Shown piece after piece: positions 49,797 through 59,919 of a stretch of DNA of 64,000 nucleotides. A program made the position numbers and the translations under genes. Source of the DNA: Pseudomonas fluorescens (GTDB lineage: Bacteria; Pseudomonadota; Gammaproteobacteria; Pseudomonadales; Pseudomonadaceae); the NCBI RefSeq assembly GCF_902498195.1, contig NZ_CABVIY010000002.1:124001-188000 (forward strand), written 5' to 3'. Numbering within the stretch: position 1 is the first letter of the stretch; each line of letters opens with the position of its first letter. The notes beneath the pieces are model-generated. The model saw only the letters and a program-made list of their open reading frames with translations. It was not told the DNA's origin and did no database searches.

Positions 49797-52658
49797 ATGC
49801 TCGAGCTCACTGTAGAGCAGATATCCATCGGCCAGTCGGCTGTGGATAAATCCGACGCGTTGCAATTGCTGGCCCGGCATCTGGTGGCCGACGGCCTGGT
49901 CGCCGAGGGTTACCTCGCCGGATTGCAGGCACGCGAAGCCCAGGGCTCGACCTTTCTCGGTCAAGGTATTGCCATTCCCCACGGTACGCCGCAAACCCGC
50001 GATCAGGTGTTCACCACCGGCGTGCGCCTGATGCAGTTTCCCGAGGGCGTGGACTGGGGCGACGGGCAGATCGTCTATCTGGCGATCGGCATCGCCGCCA
50101 AATCCGATGAACACCTGCGCCTGCTGCAATTGCTGACCCGTGCCCTCGGTGAAACCGATCTGGGCCAGGCGCTGCGTCGCGCCAGTTCCGCCGAAGCCCT
50201 GTTGAAACTGTTGCAAGGCGCGCCGCAGGAATTGGCGCTGGATGCGCAAATGATCGGCCTGGGCGTCGCCGCCGAAGATTTCGAAGAACTCGTCTGGCGT
50301 GGCGCAAGATTGCTGCGTCACGCCGACTGCGTCAGCAATGGTTTTTCCGCTGTGTTGCAGCAGGTCGAAGCGCTGCCGCTGGGTGATGGCCTGTGGTGGC
50401 TGCACAGCGAGCAAACGGTGAAGCGTCCGGGACTGGCCTTCGTCACCCCCGACAAGCCACTGCGTTACCTCGGTCAGCCGCTCAATGGCTTGTTTTGCCT
50501 GGCCAGCCTGGGCGAAGCCCATCAAGCCCTGCTCGAACGCCTTTGCGCGCTGCTGATTGAAGGACGCGGCCATGAGCTGGGTCGGGCCACCAGCTGCCGC
50601 GCCGTGCTTGAAGTGCTCGGCGGTGAGTTGCCGGCGGACTGGCCGAGCGCACGCATCGCCCTGGCCAACGCCCACGGCCTGCATGCGCGTCCGGCGAAAA
50701 TCCTCGCGCAGCTGGCAAAAAGTTTTGAAGGCGAGATTCGCATCCGCCTCGTCGATGGCCAGGACAGCGCGGTCTCGGCCAAGAGCCTGAGCAAGCTGCT
50801 CAGCCTCGGCGCGCGGCGTGGTCAGGTGCTGGAAATCATCGCCGAGCCGAACATTGCCGCCGATGCGTTGCCCGCCTTGCTGGCGGCCATCGAAGAAGGC
50901 CTCGGCGAGGAAATCGAGCCGCTGCCAGCGCTGAACCCACCCCGTGAAGCAGTCGTCGAGCTGGCCGAAGTGCTGCTGGCCCCGGCGTCCGGCAGCCTGG
51001 TCCAGGCCATTGCCGCCGCGCCGGGCATTGCTATCGGTCCGGCGCACATTCAGGTGCTGCAAGTCATCGATTACCCGCTGCGTGGCGAGTCCGCCGCCCT
51101 CGAACGCGAACGTCTCAAGCAGGCGCTGGAGGAGGTGCGGCGTGACATTGGCGGCTTGATCGAGCGCAGCAAGGCCAAGGCGATTCGGGAAATTTTCGTT
51201 ACCCACCAGGAAATGCTCGACGATCCGGAATTGACCGACGAAGTCGACACCCGCCTCAAGCAGGGCGAAAGCGCGGAAGCGGCGTGGATGTCGGTGATCG
51301 AAGCCGCCGCCCGGCAACAGGAAGCGTTGCAGGACGCCCTGCTCGCCGAGCGCGCCGCCGATTTGCGCGACATCGGTCGCCGCGTGCTGGCGCAGCTGTG
51401 CGGTATCGAGACCCCGGCTGAACCCGAGCAGCCGTACATTCTGGTGATGGACGAAGTCGGCCCTTCCGACGTGGCGCGACTCGATCCGACCCGCGTCGCC
51501 GGCATTCTTACCGCACGGGGTGGCGCCACCGCCCACAGCGCCATCGTCGCCCGGGCCCTCGGTATTCCGGCCCTGGTCGGCGCCGGTGCGGCGGTGCTGC
51601 TGCTGGCACCGGGCACACCGCTGCTGATCGATGGCCAGCGCGGACGTCTGCATGTGGACGCCGACGCCGCGACGTTGCAGCGCGCCACCGAAGAGCGCGA
51701 CACCCGCGAGCAACGGCTCAAAGCGGCCGCCGAACAACGCCATCAACCGGCACTGACCACCGATGGTCACGCCGTCGAAGTGTTCGCCAACATCGGTGAG
51801 AGCGCCGGCGTTATCAGCGCGGTGGAGCAGGGCGCCGAAGGCATTGGCCTGCTGCGCACCGAACTGATTTTCATGGCCCACCCGCAAGCGCCGGATGAGG
51901 CGACCCAGGAAGCCGAGTACCGCCGCGTGCTCGATGGCCTCGCCGGTCGACCGCTGGTGGTGCGCACCCTTGACGTCGGGGGCGACAAACCGCTGCCCTA
52001 TTGGCCGATCGCCAAGGAAGAGAACCCGTTCCTCGGCGTGCGCGGTATTCGCCTGACCCTGCAACGGCCGCAGATCATGGAAGCGCAGTTGCGCGCCTTG
52101 CTGCGGGCCGCCGACAACCGTCCGCTGCGCATCATGTTTCCCATGGTCGGCAGCGTCGATGAGTGGCGCCAGGCCCGGGACATGACCGAACGCCTGCGCC
52201 GGGAAATCCCGGTCGCGGACCTGCAACTGGGGATCATGATCGAAGTGCCGTCGGCGGCCTTGCTGGCGCCGGTGCTGGCCAAAGAGGTCGATTTTTTCAG
52301 CGTCGGCACCAATGACCTGACCCAATACACCCTGGCCATCGACCGTGGTCATCCGACGCTGTCGGCCCAGGCCGACGGCTTGCACCCGGCAGTGCTGCAA
52401 CTGATCGACATCACCGTGCGGGCCGCCCATGCCCATGGCAAGTGGGTCGGCGTGTGCGGCGAGCTGGCGGCCGATCCGCTGGCGGTGCCGGTGCTGGTCG
52501 GGCTGGGCGTGGATGAGTTGAGCGTGGGCGGGCGCAGCATCGCCGAGGTCAAGGCGCGGATTCGTGAACTCAGCCTGAGCCAGAGCCAAACCCTCGCCCG
52601 AGAGGCGCTTGCCGTGGGCAGCGCCAATGAAGTGCGCGCATTAGTGGAGGCCCTGTAA
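49797..52658 (+). CDS. fruB: Fructose PTS phosphotransfer protein (EIIA-HPr-EI fusion)
   Basis: The 953-residue cytoplasmic protein carries phosphate from phosphoenolpyruvate to FruA. Three domains in order: EIIA(Fru) with the active His62 in GIAIPHGTP, HPr with NAHGLHARPAKIL (His near 296) and the SVSAKSLSKLLSLGA helix, and enzyme I with LTARGGATAHSAIVARALG (His near 580), REPFLGVRGIRL-like ENPFLGVRGIRLTL, and the C-terminal GVCGELAADP (Cys near 886). The gene has AAGGAGAAAGC before the ATG. It overlaps fruK by TAATG. Confidence 0.97.
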   Translation: MLELTVEQISIGQSAVDKSDALQLLARHLVADGLVAEGYLAGLQAREAQGSTFLGQGIAIPHGTPQTRDQVFTTGVRLMQFPEGVDWGDGQIVYLAIGIAAKSDEHLRLLQLLTRALGETDLGQALRRASSAEALLKLLQGAPQELALDAQMIGLGVAAEDFEELVWRGARLLRHADCVSNGFSAVLQQVEALPLGDGLWWLHSEQTVKRPGLAFVTPDKPLRYLGQPLNGLFCLASLGEAHQALLERLCALLIEGRGHELGRATSCRAVLEVLGGELPADWPSARIALANAHGLHARPAKILAQLAKSFEGEIRIRLVDGQDSAVSAKSLSKLLSLGARRGQVLEIIAEPNIAADALPALLAAIEEGLGEEIEPLPALNPPREAVVELAEVLLAPASGSLVQAIAAAPGIAIGPAHIQVLQVIDYPLRGESAALERERLKQALEEVRRDIGGLIERSKAKAIREIFVTHQEMLDDPELTDEVDTRLKQGESAEAAWMSVIEAAARQQEALQDALLAERAADLRDIGRRVLAQLCGIETPAEPEQPYILVMDEVGPSDVARLDPTRVAGILTARGGATAHSAIVARALGIPALVGAGAAVLLLAPGTPLLIDGQRGRLHVDADAATLQRATEERDTREQRLKAAAEQRHQPALTTDGHAVEVFANIGESAGVISAVEQGAEGIGLLRTELIFMAHPQAPDEATQEAEYRRVLDGLAGRPLVVRTLDVGGDKPLPYWPIAKEENPFLGVRGIRLTLQRPQIMEAQLRALLRAADNRPLRIMFPMVGSVDEWRQARDMTERLRREIPVADLQLGIMIEVPSAALLAPVLAKEVDFFSVGTNDLTQYTLAIDRGHPTLSAQADGLHPAVLQLIDITVRAAHAHGKWVGVCGELAADPLAVPVLVGLGVDELSVGGRSIAEVKARIRELSLSQSQTLAREALAVGSANEVRALVEAL

Positions 52659-53599
52659 TGGCCAGAATCCTGACCCTGACCCTCAACCCGGCACTGGACC
52701 TGACGGTGCAGTTGTCACGCCTGGAGCCCGGTCAGGTCAACCGCAGCGACGCCATGCACACCCACGCCGCCGGCAAAGGGGTGAACGTGGCGCAGGTGCT
52801 GGCGGACCTCGGGCATCAGCTGACGGTCAGCGGGTTCCTCGGCGAGGACAATCTGCAAGCGTTCGAAACCCTGTTCGCCAGGCGCGGCTTTATCGACGAG
52901 TTCATCCGGGTGCCGGGCGAGACCCGCAGCAATATCAAACTGGCCGAAAGCGACGGTCGCATCACCGACCTCAACGGACCGGGACCGCAGGTCAGTGCAG
53001 CGGCGCAGCAAGCCTTGCTCGACCTGCTCGACCAGATTGCCCCGGCCCATGACGCCGTCGTCGTCGCCGGCAGCCTGCCGCAAGGGGTCAGCCCGCAGTG
53101 GTTGCAGGCGTTGATCCTGCGCTTGAAAAACCTCGGTTTGAAGGTCGCCCTCGACACCAGTGGCGAGGCCCTCGCGGCGGCGCTCAAGGCCGGCCCATGG
53201 CTGATCAAGCCCAACACTGAAGAACTTTCCGAGGTGCTGGGTGACGAGGTGGTTTCGCTCCTGGCCCAGGCGGAGGCGGCGAACCGCTTGCACGCCCAGG
53301 GCATTGAGCATGTGGTGATTTCCCACGGTGCCGAGGGCGTGAACTGGTTCAGCGTCGGTTCGGCGCTGCATGCCACGCCGCCCAAGGTCAGCGTCGCGAG
53401 TACGGTGGGCGCGGGCGATTCGTTGCTGGCGGGCATGCTCCACGGCTTGCTCAGTGCCGACACGCCTGAGCAGACGCTGCGCACCGCCACGGCGATTGCC
53501 GCGATGGCGGTCACTCAAATCGGTTTCGGCATTGGCGATGCGGCGCAATTGGCGCAGCTCGAACAGGGTGTGCGCGTGCGCCCCCTGACAGAACAATAA
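52658..53599 (+). CDS. fruK: 1-phosphofructokinase
   Basis: The 313-residue PfkB-family kinase makes fructose-1,6-bisphosphate from fructose-1-phosphate and ATP. It has the N-terminal LTLNPALDLTVQLS and GKGVNVAQVLADLGH, the second motif VVVAGSLPQGVSPQW, and the C-terminal ATP/anion loop STVGAGDSLLAGMLHGLL with the catalytic Asp near 252. It begins on the fruB stop (TAATG) and is followed by fruA 11 bases later. Confidence 0.97.
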   Translation: MARILTLTLNPALDLTVQLSRLEPGQVNRSDAMHTHAAGKGVNVAQVLADLGHQLTVSGFLGEDNLQAFETLFARRGFIDEFIRVPGETRSNIKLAESDGRITDLNGPGPQVSAAAQQALLDLLDQIAPAHDAVVVAGSLPQGVSPQWLQALILRLKNLGLKVALDTSGEALAAALKAGPWLIKPNTEELSEVLGDEVVSLLAQAEAANRLHAQGIEHVVISHGAEGVNWFSVGSALHATPPKVSVASTVGAGDSLLAGMLHGLLSADTPEQTLRTATAIAAMAVTQIGFGIGDAAQLAQLEQGVRVRPLTEQ

Positions 53600-53610
53600 G
53601 AGGGTTGGTC

Positions 53611-55350
53611 ATGAAGTTAGCCATTGTTACTGCCTGCCCGAACGGCATGGTCACCAGTGTGCTGTGCGCGCGTCTGCTGGATGCGGCGGCCCAGCGCCAG
53701 GGCTGGAGCACCAGTGTCGAAGTCAGCGATGCGGCACACCCCGAAAGGCAACTGTCGGCGGCCACGATCGAGGCGGCCGAGTGGGTGCTGCTGGTGACCA
53801 GCGTGCCGGTGGACATGTCGCGATTCGTCGGCAAGCGTGTGTTCCAGAGCACCCCCGCGCAATCGCTGCAAGATGTCGACGCCGTGCTGCGACGCGGCGC
53901 CGAGCAAGCGCAGGTCTACGTGGCGCCCGTCGCCATCGCCGAACCCGCCGCCGTTGCTGGCAACGCCCCGCGACTGGTGGCGGTCACCGCCTGCCCGACC
54001 GGCGTCGCCCACACCTTCATGGCGGCCGAGGCCTTGCAGCAGGCGGCCAAGCGCCTGGGCTACGACCTGCAGGTGGAAACCCAGGGCTCGGTCGGCGCGC
54101 GCAATCCCTTGAGCGCGCAAGCGATCGCCGAGGCCGACGTGGTGCTGCTGGCGGCGGACATCGAAGTGCCCACCGAGCGTTTCGCCGGCAAGAAGATTTA
54201 CCGGTGCGGCACGGGCATTGCCCTCAAACAGGCTGAAGCAACCCTGAATAAAGCGCTGGCCGAGGGCGTGCAGGAAAGCGCCTCCACCGGGGCGAAGGGA
54301 CCGGCGAAGCAAGAAAAGACCGGGGTCTACAAGCACCTGCTGACCGGTGTGTCGTTCATGCTGCCGATGGTGGTGGCGGGCGGCCTGATGATCGCCTTGT
54401 CGTTCGTGTTCGGCATCACCGCGTTCAAGGAAGAGGGAACACTGGCGGCAGCGCTGATGCAGATCGGTGGCGACACCGCGTTCAAGCTGATGGTGCCGTT
54501 GCTGGCGGGCTATATCGCCTACTCGATCGCCGACCGGCCGGGTCTGGCGCCGGGGATGATCGGTGGCTTGCTGGCAAGTACCCTGGGCGCGGGTTTTATC
54601 GGCGGGATCATTGCCGGTTTTATCGCCGGTTATGCGGCCCAGGCGATCAATCGGTATGCGCGGTTGCCGCAAAGCCTCGAAGCGCTGAAGCCGATCCTGA
54701 TCATCCCGTTGCTCGCCAGTCTGTTCACCGGTCTGGTGATGATCTACGTGGTCGGCAAGCCGGTGGCCGGGATGCTCGCAGGGCTCACGCATTTCCTCGA
54801 CAGCATGGGCACCACCAACGCGATTCTGCTCGGCGTGCTGCTGGGCGGGATGATGTGCGTCGACCTCGGCGGCCCGATCAACAAGGCGGCGTATGCATTT
54901 TCGGTGGGGCTGCTGGCGTCTGCGAGTTACGCGCCGATGGCGGCGACCATGGCGGCGGGCATGGTGCCGCCGATTGGCCTGGGCATCGCCACGTTCATCG
55001 CCCGGCGCAAGTTTGCCCAGACCGAACGCGAGGCCGGTAAAGCGGCGCTGGTGCTGGGGTTGTGCTTTATCTCCGAAGGCGCGATTCCGTTTGCCGCCAA
55101 GGACCCGCTGCGGGTCATCCCGGCGAGCATCGCCGGTGGTGCGCTGACCGGTGCGTTGTCGATGTATTTCGGCTGCAAACTGATGGCGCCCCATGGCGGT
55201 TTATTCGTGATGCTGATCCCGAACGCGATCAATCATGCGCTGCTGTATTTGCTGGCGATCGTGGCGGGGAGTTTGTTGACGGCGGTGGTGTATGCGCTGG
55301 TCAAGCGGCCTGAGGCGGTGGAGTTGGCAGTAGAACCCGTCAACGCCTGA
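53611..55350 (+). CDS. fruA: Fructose PTS permease, EIIB'-EIIB-EIIC
   Basis: The 579-residue inner-membrane permease imports fructose as fructose-1-phosphate. Two EIIB(Fru) modules lie at the N-terminus. The second (about 117-215) has the active Cys in AVTACPTGVAHTFMAAEAL (near 128). The first (residues 1-100, AIVTACPNGMVTSVLCA) keeps ACPNG but lacks the AHTFMA part, so it looks like the degenerate EIIB' found in other FruA proteins. EIIC (about 230-565) has eight or more membrane segments and AQTEREAGKAALVLGLCFISEGAIPF. GAGGG lies 7 bases before the ATG; a TTG two codons earlier is unlikely. REP repeats follow. Confidence 0.96.
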   Translation: MKLAIVTACPNGMVTSVLCARLLDAAAQRQGWSTSVEVSDAAHPERQLSAATIEAAEWVLLVTSVPVDMSRFVGKRVFQSTPAQSLQDVDAVLRRGAEQAQVYVAPVAIAEPAAVAGNAPRLVAVTACPTGVAHTFMAAEALQQAAKRLGYDLQVETQGSVGARNPLSAQAIAEADVVLLAADIEVPTERFAGKKIYRCGTGIALKQAEATLNKALAEGVQESASTGAKGPAKQEKTGVYKHLLTGVSFMLPMVVAGGLMIALSFVFGITAFKEEGTLAAALMQIGGDTAFKLMVPLLAGYIAYSIADRPGLAPGMIGGLLASTLGAGFIGGIIAGFIAGYAAQAINRYARLPQSLEALKPILIIPLLASLFTGLVMIYVVGKPVAGMLAGLTHFLDSMGTTNAILLGVLLGGMMCVDLGGPINKAAYAFSVGLLASASYAPMAATMAAGMVPPIGLGIATFIARRKFAQTEREAGKAALVLGLCFISEGAIPFAAKDPLRVIPASIAGGALTGALSMYFGCKLMAPHGGLFVMLIPNAINHALLYLLAIVAGSLLTAVVYALVKRPEAVELAVEPVNA

Positions 55351-55355
55351 CACCG

Positions 55356-55454
55356 ATCCCTTGTGGGAGCGAGCCTGCTCGCGAAAGCAGCCTGCCATTG
55401 AAATGGATTTGACTGGCACGACGCCTTCGCGAGCAGGCTCGCTCCCACAGGGAT
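55356..55454. repeat. REPIN-like pair (GGAGCGAGCCTGCTCGC family)
   Basis: The left arm TGTGGGAGCGAGCCTGCTCG and its inverse CGAGCAGGCTCGCTCCCACA enclose a variable middle. Outer bases ATCCC / GGGAT also pair. This is the two-REP inverted unit common in P. fluorescens genomes. It lies between fruA and the phoD-like gene and takes up the whole gap apart from the promoter area of the latter. Confidence 0.93.
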
Positions 55455-55486
55455 CGCGTTTTTACACAGGCATCGGGGAGGACACC

Positions 55487-57028
55487 ATGAGCGAATTCGA
55501 TCCCGGCCGTCGTCGTGTCATGCAAGCGGTCGGTGCCGGGTTGTTGTTACCGGGGCTGGCGCCAGCGGTGATCGCGTCGGTCAAGGATCGGCCACAACTC
55601 ACCGATGGTGTGCAATCCGGTGACGTGCTGGGCGATCGCGCGATCATCTGGAGCCGCTGCGATCGTCCGGCGCGGATGGTGGTGGAGTGGGACACCCGCA
55701 GCCTGTTTCCCGACCCCCGGCGATTCGTTTCATCCCCGGTCGATGCCGGCACGGACTTCACCGCCCGTGTCGAGCTGTCCGGGCTGCCCGCCGATCAGGC
55801 GATTTTCTATCGTGTGCATTTTGAAGATGCCCGCAGCGGCGTCGCCAGCGAGCCCTGGTTTGGCCACCTGCGCAGCGTGCCCCAGACCCGCCGCGACCTG
55901 CGTTTCGTCTGGAGCGGGGACACCGCTGGCCAGGGCTTCGGCATCAACCCGGACATCGGCGGCATGCGCATCTACGACGCCATGCGCCTGCGCTTGCCGG
56001 ACTTCTTTATCCACAGTGGCGACTCCATCTACGCCGATGGCCCCGTGCCGGCGCAGCTTGTCACCGAGGGCGGCCGGGTGTGGCGCAACATCACCACTGA
56101 AGCCAAGAGCAAAGTCGCCGAAACCCTCGATGATTACCGGGGCAATTATCGCTACAACCTGATGGACGAGAACATTCGCCGCTTCAACGCCGAAGTGCCG
56201 CAGATCTGGCAGTGGGATGACCACGAGGTGGTGAACAACTGGTCGCCAGGCAAGCCATTGGATGGGCGTTACAAGGAGAAAGATATCCACAGCCTGGTGG
56301 ATCGCGGACGGCAGGCCTGGCTCGAATATTCACCGATGCGCTTGCAGCGCGCCGATGGCGGCGGGCGAATTTATCGCCAGCTCGGCTACGGGCCATTGCT
56401 CGATGTGTTCGTGCTCGACATGCGCAGTTATCGCGGCACCAACGACGACAACCTGGGCGATGCCAAACCTTTCCTCGGACGCGAACAACTGGATTGGTTG
56501 AAGGCGTCGCTGAAAGCCTCCAGGGCCCAATGGAAAGTGATTGCCGCCGACATGTCGATCGGGCTCGGGGCGCCGGATGGCGAGGTCAGTCCCGGTGTCA
56601 CGCGCTGGGAGGCGGTGGCCAATGGCGACCCCGGCCCGGCCCGGGGGCGAGAGCTGGAAGTGGCCGAGTTGCTCGGATTTCTACGCGCGCAACAGGTGCG
56701 CAATTTCCTGTTCCTGACCGCGGATGTGCACTACTGCGCGGCGCATCATTACCACCCGGATCGCGCGGCGTTCCAGGACTTCGAGCCATTTTGGGAGTTT
56801 ATTGCCGGACCGTTGAACGCCGGGAGTTTCGGCCCGGATATCCTGGATAAGACCTTTGGGCCTGAAGTGGTTTTCCACAAAGCATCGCCCGTGCAAAACG
56901 CTTCGCCGTTTGCCGGTTTTCAATTCTTTGGCGAGGTGAATATCGAGGGGCAGACGGGGGAGTTGAGCGTGGTGTTGCGCGATCTGGAAGGGGTGTTGGT
57001 GTTTGAGCAGAAGCTTCAACCCGCATGA
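55487..57028 (+). CDS. PhoD-like alkaline phosphatase/phosphodiesterase
   Basis: The 513-residue protein begins MSEFDPGRRRVMQAVGAGLLLPGLAPAVIA, a twin-arginine signal (R8-R10 followed by a hydrophobic stretch), so it is exported folded through Tat. The N-terminal Fn3-like domain (LTDGVQSGDVLGDRAIIWSRCD) and metallophosphatase motifs (WSGDTAG, FIHSGDSIYADG, WDDHEVVNNW, LDMRSYRG, FLTADVHYCAAHHYHP) match the PhoD family, which uses Fe(III) and Ca(II). GGGGAGGACACC stands before the ATG; the frame opens further upstream only through the REP element. A Pho box was not found. Confidence 0.92.
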   Translation: MSEFDPGRRRVMQAVGAGLLLPGLAPAVIASVKDRPQLTDGVQSGDVLGDRAIIWSRCDRPARMVVEWDTRSLFPDPRRFVSSPVDAGTDFTARVELSGLPADQAIFYRVHFEDARSGVASEPWFGHLRSVPQTRRDLRFVWSGDTAGQGFGINPDIGGMRIYDAMRLRLPDFFIHSGDSIYADGPVPAQLVTEGGRVWRNITTEAKSKVAETLDDYRGNYRYNLMDENIRRFNAEVPQIWQWDDHEVVNNWSPGKPLDGRYKEKDIHSLVDRGRQAWLEYSPMRLQRADGGGRIYRQLGYGPLLDVFVLDMRSYRGTNDDNLGDAKPFLGREQLDWLKASLKASRAQWKVIAADMSIGLGAPDGEVSPGVTRWEAVANGDPGPARGRELEVAELLGFLRAQQVRNFLFLTADVHYCAAHHYHPDRAAFQDFEPFWEFIAGPLNAGSFGPDILDKTFGPEVVFHKASPVQNASPFAGFQFFGEVNIEGQTGELSVVLRDLEGVLVFEQKLQPA

Positions 57029-57038
57029 CAACACCGAT

Positions 57039-57125
57039 CCCCTGTAGGAGCTGCCGAAGGCTGCGATCTTTTGATTTTGTTTTTCAATATCAAAAGATCG
57101 CAGCCTTCGGCAGCTCCTACAGGGG
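57039..57125. repeat. Long REP inverted repeat between convergent genes
   Basis: Arms of about 37 bp (CCCCTGTAGGAGCTGCCGAA... to GATCTTTTGAT and the exact inverse) surround a 13-base AT-rich loop. The stem is nearly perfect and ends in T/A tracts, so it should be a strong bidirectional terminator for phoD and piuB. It is the longest stem of the REP copies in this window. Confidence 0.93.
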
Positions 57126-57136
57126 CAATGTGGGGG

Positions 57137-59665
57137 TCAGTAAACGTCGCGGCGGTAGCGGCCCTGTTCGATCAGGCGCTCCACTTCGGCGGCGCCCAGC
57201 ACCTCGTTGAGCACTTGATCCACGCCCGAGGCCATACCCTGCAAGCTGCCGCAGATGTAGATCACGGCGCCGTCCGCCAGCCATTTTTTCAGTTCATCGG
57301 CCGATTCGCGCAGGCGGTCCTGCACGTAGATCTTCTCGGCCTGGTCCCGGGAAAACGCCAGGTCCAGGCGCTGCAAGTCGCCGGAAATCAACCATTCCTC
57401 CAGCTCGTCGCGGCACAGGTAATCGTGTTCGCGGTTGCGCTCGCCGAACAACAGCCACTGGCGTTGCTGGCCATCGGCAATCCGTGCCTTGAGCAAACTG
57501 CGCAACCCGGCCAGCCCGGTGCCGTTGCCGAGCAGGATCATCGGCAGCGGTTCGTTCGGCAGGTGAAAACCGCTGTTGCGTCGTACCCGCAGGCTGATGC
57601 TGCCACCCACCGGCGCGTGTTCGGTGAGCCAGCCAGAGCCGACCCCCAGGCTGCCATCGGAATGCAGTTCCTGGCGCACGATCAGTTCCAGGATGCCGTC
57701 GGCGGCGATTGAGGCGATGGAGTATTCGCGCATGGCCAACGGCACGAGGGCATCGGCCAGGGCCTGGGCATGCAGGCCGACCAGATGGCTGCGGTTCTCG
57801 GGCAGCTGCCGGCTGGCGAGGGCTTGCTCAAGCGGTTGCGACAAACCATCGTGGGTGATCGTGGCGCGACCGTCGATCCCCAGGCCTTCGAGGAAATGCT
57901 CGATGGCCCATGGGCAATTGCGCGGCAACACTTCCACCAGGTCACCGGCCAGCCAACTGCTGCTGGTCGGCGCGCTGAGGCCGAGCAAATAGACGGGTGA
58001 GCCGGTGCTGTCCGGGTTGAGCAATTCGCGGCGGGTCAGGGTCCAGTTGTCGTAGCTCGGTGCTTGCCAGGTGTCCACCGGCGCCTGGCCGGTCAGCAGG
58101 CCGAGTTGCTGTTGCCAGTGACGCAAGGCGTAAGGGTCGCCACTGTCGACCTCCACCGGGGCGAACAGGGTCTTGCCGCCGTGCTCACCCAGCCAGCCGT
58201 GCAAGCGTCGGGCGAAACCGCAGAAGTGCTGATATTGGCGGTCACCGAGCCCAAGCACCGCGTAGTTCAGGCTTTCCAGGCTCAACGCCCGGCCCAGTAC
58301 CTTGCGCTCGAAACCACGGGCACTGTCTGGCGCTTCGCCGTCGCCGAAGGTGCTGACCACGAACAGCGCGTTGTTCGAGTCACGCAGGTCCTGTTCGCTG
58401 ACGCTCGCCAGCGGCTGCACTTTCACCGGCAGGCCGGCGGCCTGTAATTGGCCGGCCGTCTGCCACGCCAGCTGTTCGGCAAAGCCGCTCTGGCTGGCGA
58501 ACCCGATCAGCCACGCGGGGGCGTCGCTGCCCGGTTGGGCGAGACCTTTGCGGGCATCCTTGATCTGGCGTTTCTTGCGCCGACGGTCGAGGTACAGCAA
58601 CCAGCCGGTGATGAAAAACAGCGGCATGGTCAGGGCGGAGACCGTCAGGATGATGCGTCCGCCGAGACCGAAGTAACTGCCGACGTGCAGCGCGTAGATG
58701 CTGGTCAGCAACTGCGCCTTGAAGCTCTTGTCGCTGTAACGGTCGTGGCGCTTGATCACGCCGGTGACCGGATCGAGGGTGATCTGGTTCAGGGCGCGGT
58801 CGTGGGGCGAGTCTTTGAGCAGGTAGTAGACAGTGGCCGGTTGTCCGGCCACCGGTGGCATGCGGGTGTTGTAGAAACTCAGGCCCGGACCTGCCGCGCT
58901 GTAGATGCTGCTCCACATGGCCGAGTAATCGGCCGTCGGCGCCGGGCCGCCGGGTGCCGGGCCGCGACCGCCGCGAACGCGCTCGGTCTGCGGTGAATCG
59001 GAAAGCAATTGGTTCAGGCCCTTGTTGTACCACTCGTACGACCAGGACAGCCCGGTCAGCGCGGCCAGGAGGTAAAACACCAGGCACCAAGTGCCGGCGA
59101 CCGAGTGCAGGTCCCAGTTGAAGCTACGGCCTTTTTTCTTCCAGTCGAGGGTCAGCCAGGCGCGCCAGCTTTTCCACTGGCGCGGCCAGCGCAGGTACAG
59201 GCCGGAGAGGCAGAAAAATACCAGGATCAGCGTGCAGGCGCCGGTGATCTGCCGGCCGGTGTCACCCATGGCGAGGAAGCGGTGCAGTTGCAGCATCAGG
59301 CCGAAGAAGTCCTGGCCAGTGGCGTCGCCCAACAGCTCGGCGGTGTACGGATCGAAGAAGCGCATCGGCCCGCGACGCTCCCCCGGTGGCGGGGTGAAGA
59401 ACGCGCGTGCGGCAATGTCGCTGTCGATATCCACCGACAGCATGGCGATTTTCTTGCCCGTGGCCGCTTCGATTTTTTCGACCAGCTCGGCGGGCGGCAG
59501 CACACCGGCGACTTGTTTTTGCACCTGCAACACAGAAGGGTTCAGCGCGTACAGGATTTCATCCTGAAACGAGACCGTGGCCCCGGTGATGCCCATCAGG
59601 GCCAGGACCAGTCCGGCGCTGATGCCAAAAAACCAGTGCAACTGGAACAGGGTTTTCTTCAACAC
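57137..59665 (-). CDS. piuB: PepSY-flavodoxin-FAD/NADPH reductase (PiuB-type)
   Basis: The 842-residue inner-membrane protein combines four PepSY-associated TM segments (about 8-32, 140-165, 195-225, 335-360) with a cytoplasmic reductase. After the basic stretch [14 protein letters not shown] there is a flavodoxin-like domain ([14 protein letters not shown]...[14 protein letters not shown]), an FAD-binding domain, and an NAD(P)H-binding domain near the C-terminus ([29 protein letters not shown], then the final YRRDVY). This layout suits reduction of ferric siderophore iron in the periplasm, and it lies behind piuA, as in PAO1 PA4513-PA4514. A sulfite-reductase-like name is common but misleading. 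Confidence 0.9.
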   Translation of the reverse strand: MLKKTLFQLHWFFGISAGLVLALMGITGATVSFQDEILYALNPSVLQVQKQVAGVLPPAELVEKIEAATGKKIAMLSVDIDSDIAARAFFTPPPGERRGPMRFFDPYTAELLGDATGQDFFGLMLQLHRFLAMGDTGRQITGACTLILVFFCLSGLYLRWPRQWKSWRAWLTLDWKKKGRSFNWDLHSVAGTWCLVFYLLAALTGLSWSYEWYNKGLNQLLSDSPQTERVRGGRGPAPGGPAPTADYSAMWSSIYSAAGPGLSFYNTRMPPVAGQPATVYYLLKDSPHDRALNQITLDPVTGVIKRHDRYSDKSFKAQLLTSIYALHVGSYFGLGGRIILTVSALTMPLFFITGWLLYLDRRRKKRQIKDARKGLAQPGSDAPAWLIGFASQSGFAEQLAWQTAGQLQAAGLPVKVQPLASVSEQDLRDSNNALFVVSTFGDGEAPDSARGFERKVLGRALSLESLNYAVLGLGDRQYQHFCGFARRLHGWLGEHGGKTLFAPVEVDSGDPYALRHWQQQLGLLTGQAPVDTWQAPSYDNWTLTRRELLNPDSTGSPVYLLGLSAPTSSSWLAGDLVEVLPRNCPWAIEHFLEGLGIDGRATITHDGLSQPLEQALASRQLPENRSHLVGLHAQALADALVPLAMREYSIASIAADGILELIVRQELHSDGSLGVGSGWLTEHAPVGGSISLRVRRNSGFHLPNEPLPMILLGNGTGLAGLRSLLKARIADGQQRQWLLFGERNREHDYLCRDELEEWLISGDLQRLDLAFSRDQAEKIYVQDRLRESADELKKWLADGAVIYICGSLQGMASGVDQVLNEVLGAAEVERLIEQGRYRRDVY

Positions 59666-59746
59666 GTCGCTCGCCTTGTTCGTTCAAAAATAATCGTCAC
59701 GGCGCGCATTATGCCGTGGGTTGTCGAGAAACATTCTGTTTACACA

Positions 59747-59778
59747 CAAAAGCCCCGTTCACCTGGGTGAACGGGGCC
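59747..59778 (-). terminator. Terminator after piuA
   Basis: On the minus strand GCCCCGTTCACC-CAG-GTGAACGGGGC is followed by TTTTG. It lies in the 254-bp gap between piuA and piuB, so piuB may need its own promoter. Confidence 0.8.
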
Positions 59779-59806
59779 TGCTGCTGATTTCAACGTTCAC
59801 TTTCTC

Positions 59807-59898
59807 CTGTAGGAGCGAGCCTGCTCGCGATAGCGGTGTGTCAGCCAACATCAATGTTGAATATGGCGCCGCCATCGCGAGCAGGCTCGCTCCTACAG
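59807..59898. repeat. REPIN-like pair (GGAGCGAGCCTGCTCGC family)
   Basis: CTGTAGGAGCGAGCCTGCTCGCGA and its inverse (ending CTCCTACAG) enclose a divergent middle (GTTG/CAAC and ATATGG). It lies 21 bases after the piuA stop. Same family as 43035 and 55356. Confidence 0.93.
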
Positions 59899-59919
59899 TA
59901 AGTTGTGATCACCCTTTCA

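Noticed and set aside
49749..52589. 946-codon minus-strand ORF opposite fruB
   Set aside because: Glu/Gln/His/Arg-rich shadow of fruB, with no motif and overlap of the whole gene.
57137..59665. Sulfite reductase flavoprotein subunit
   Set aside because: The flavin domains are similar, but the four PepSY-type membrane segments and the receptor neighbour point to iron reduction, not sulfur assimilation.
55356..59898. Repeats as a CRISPR array
   Set aside because: The repeats are isolated palindromes in inverted pairs, without regular spacers or cas genes; they are REP elements.
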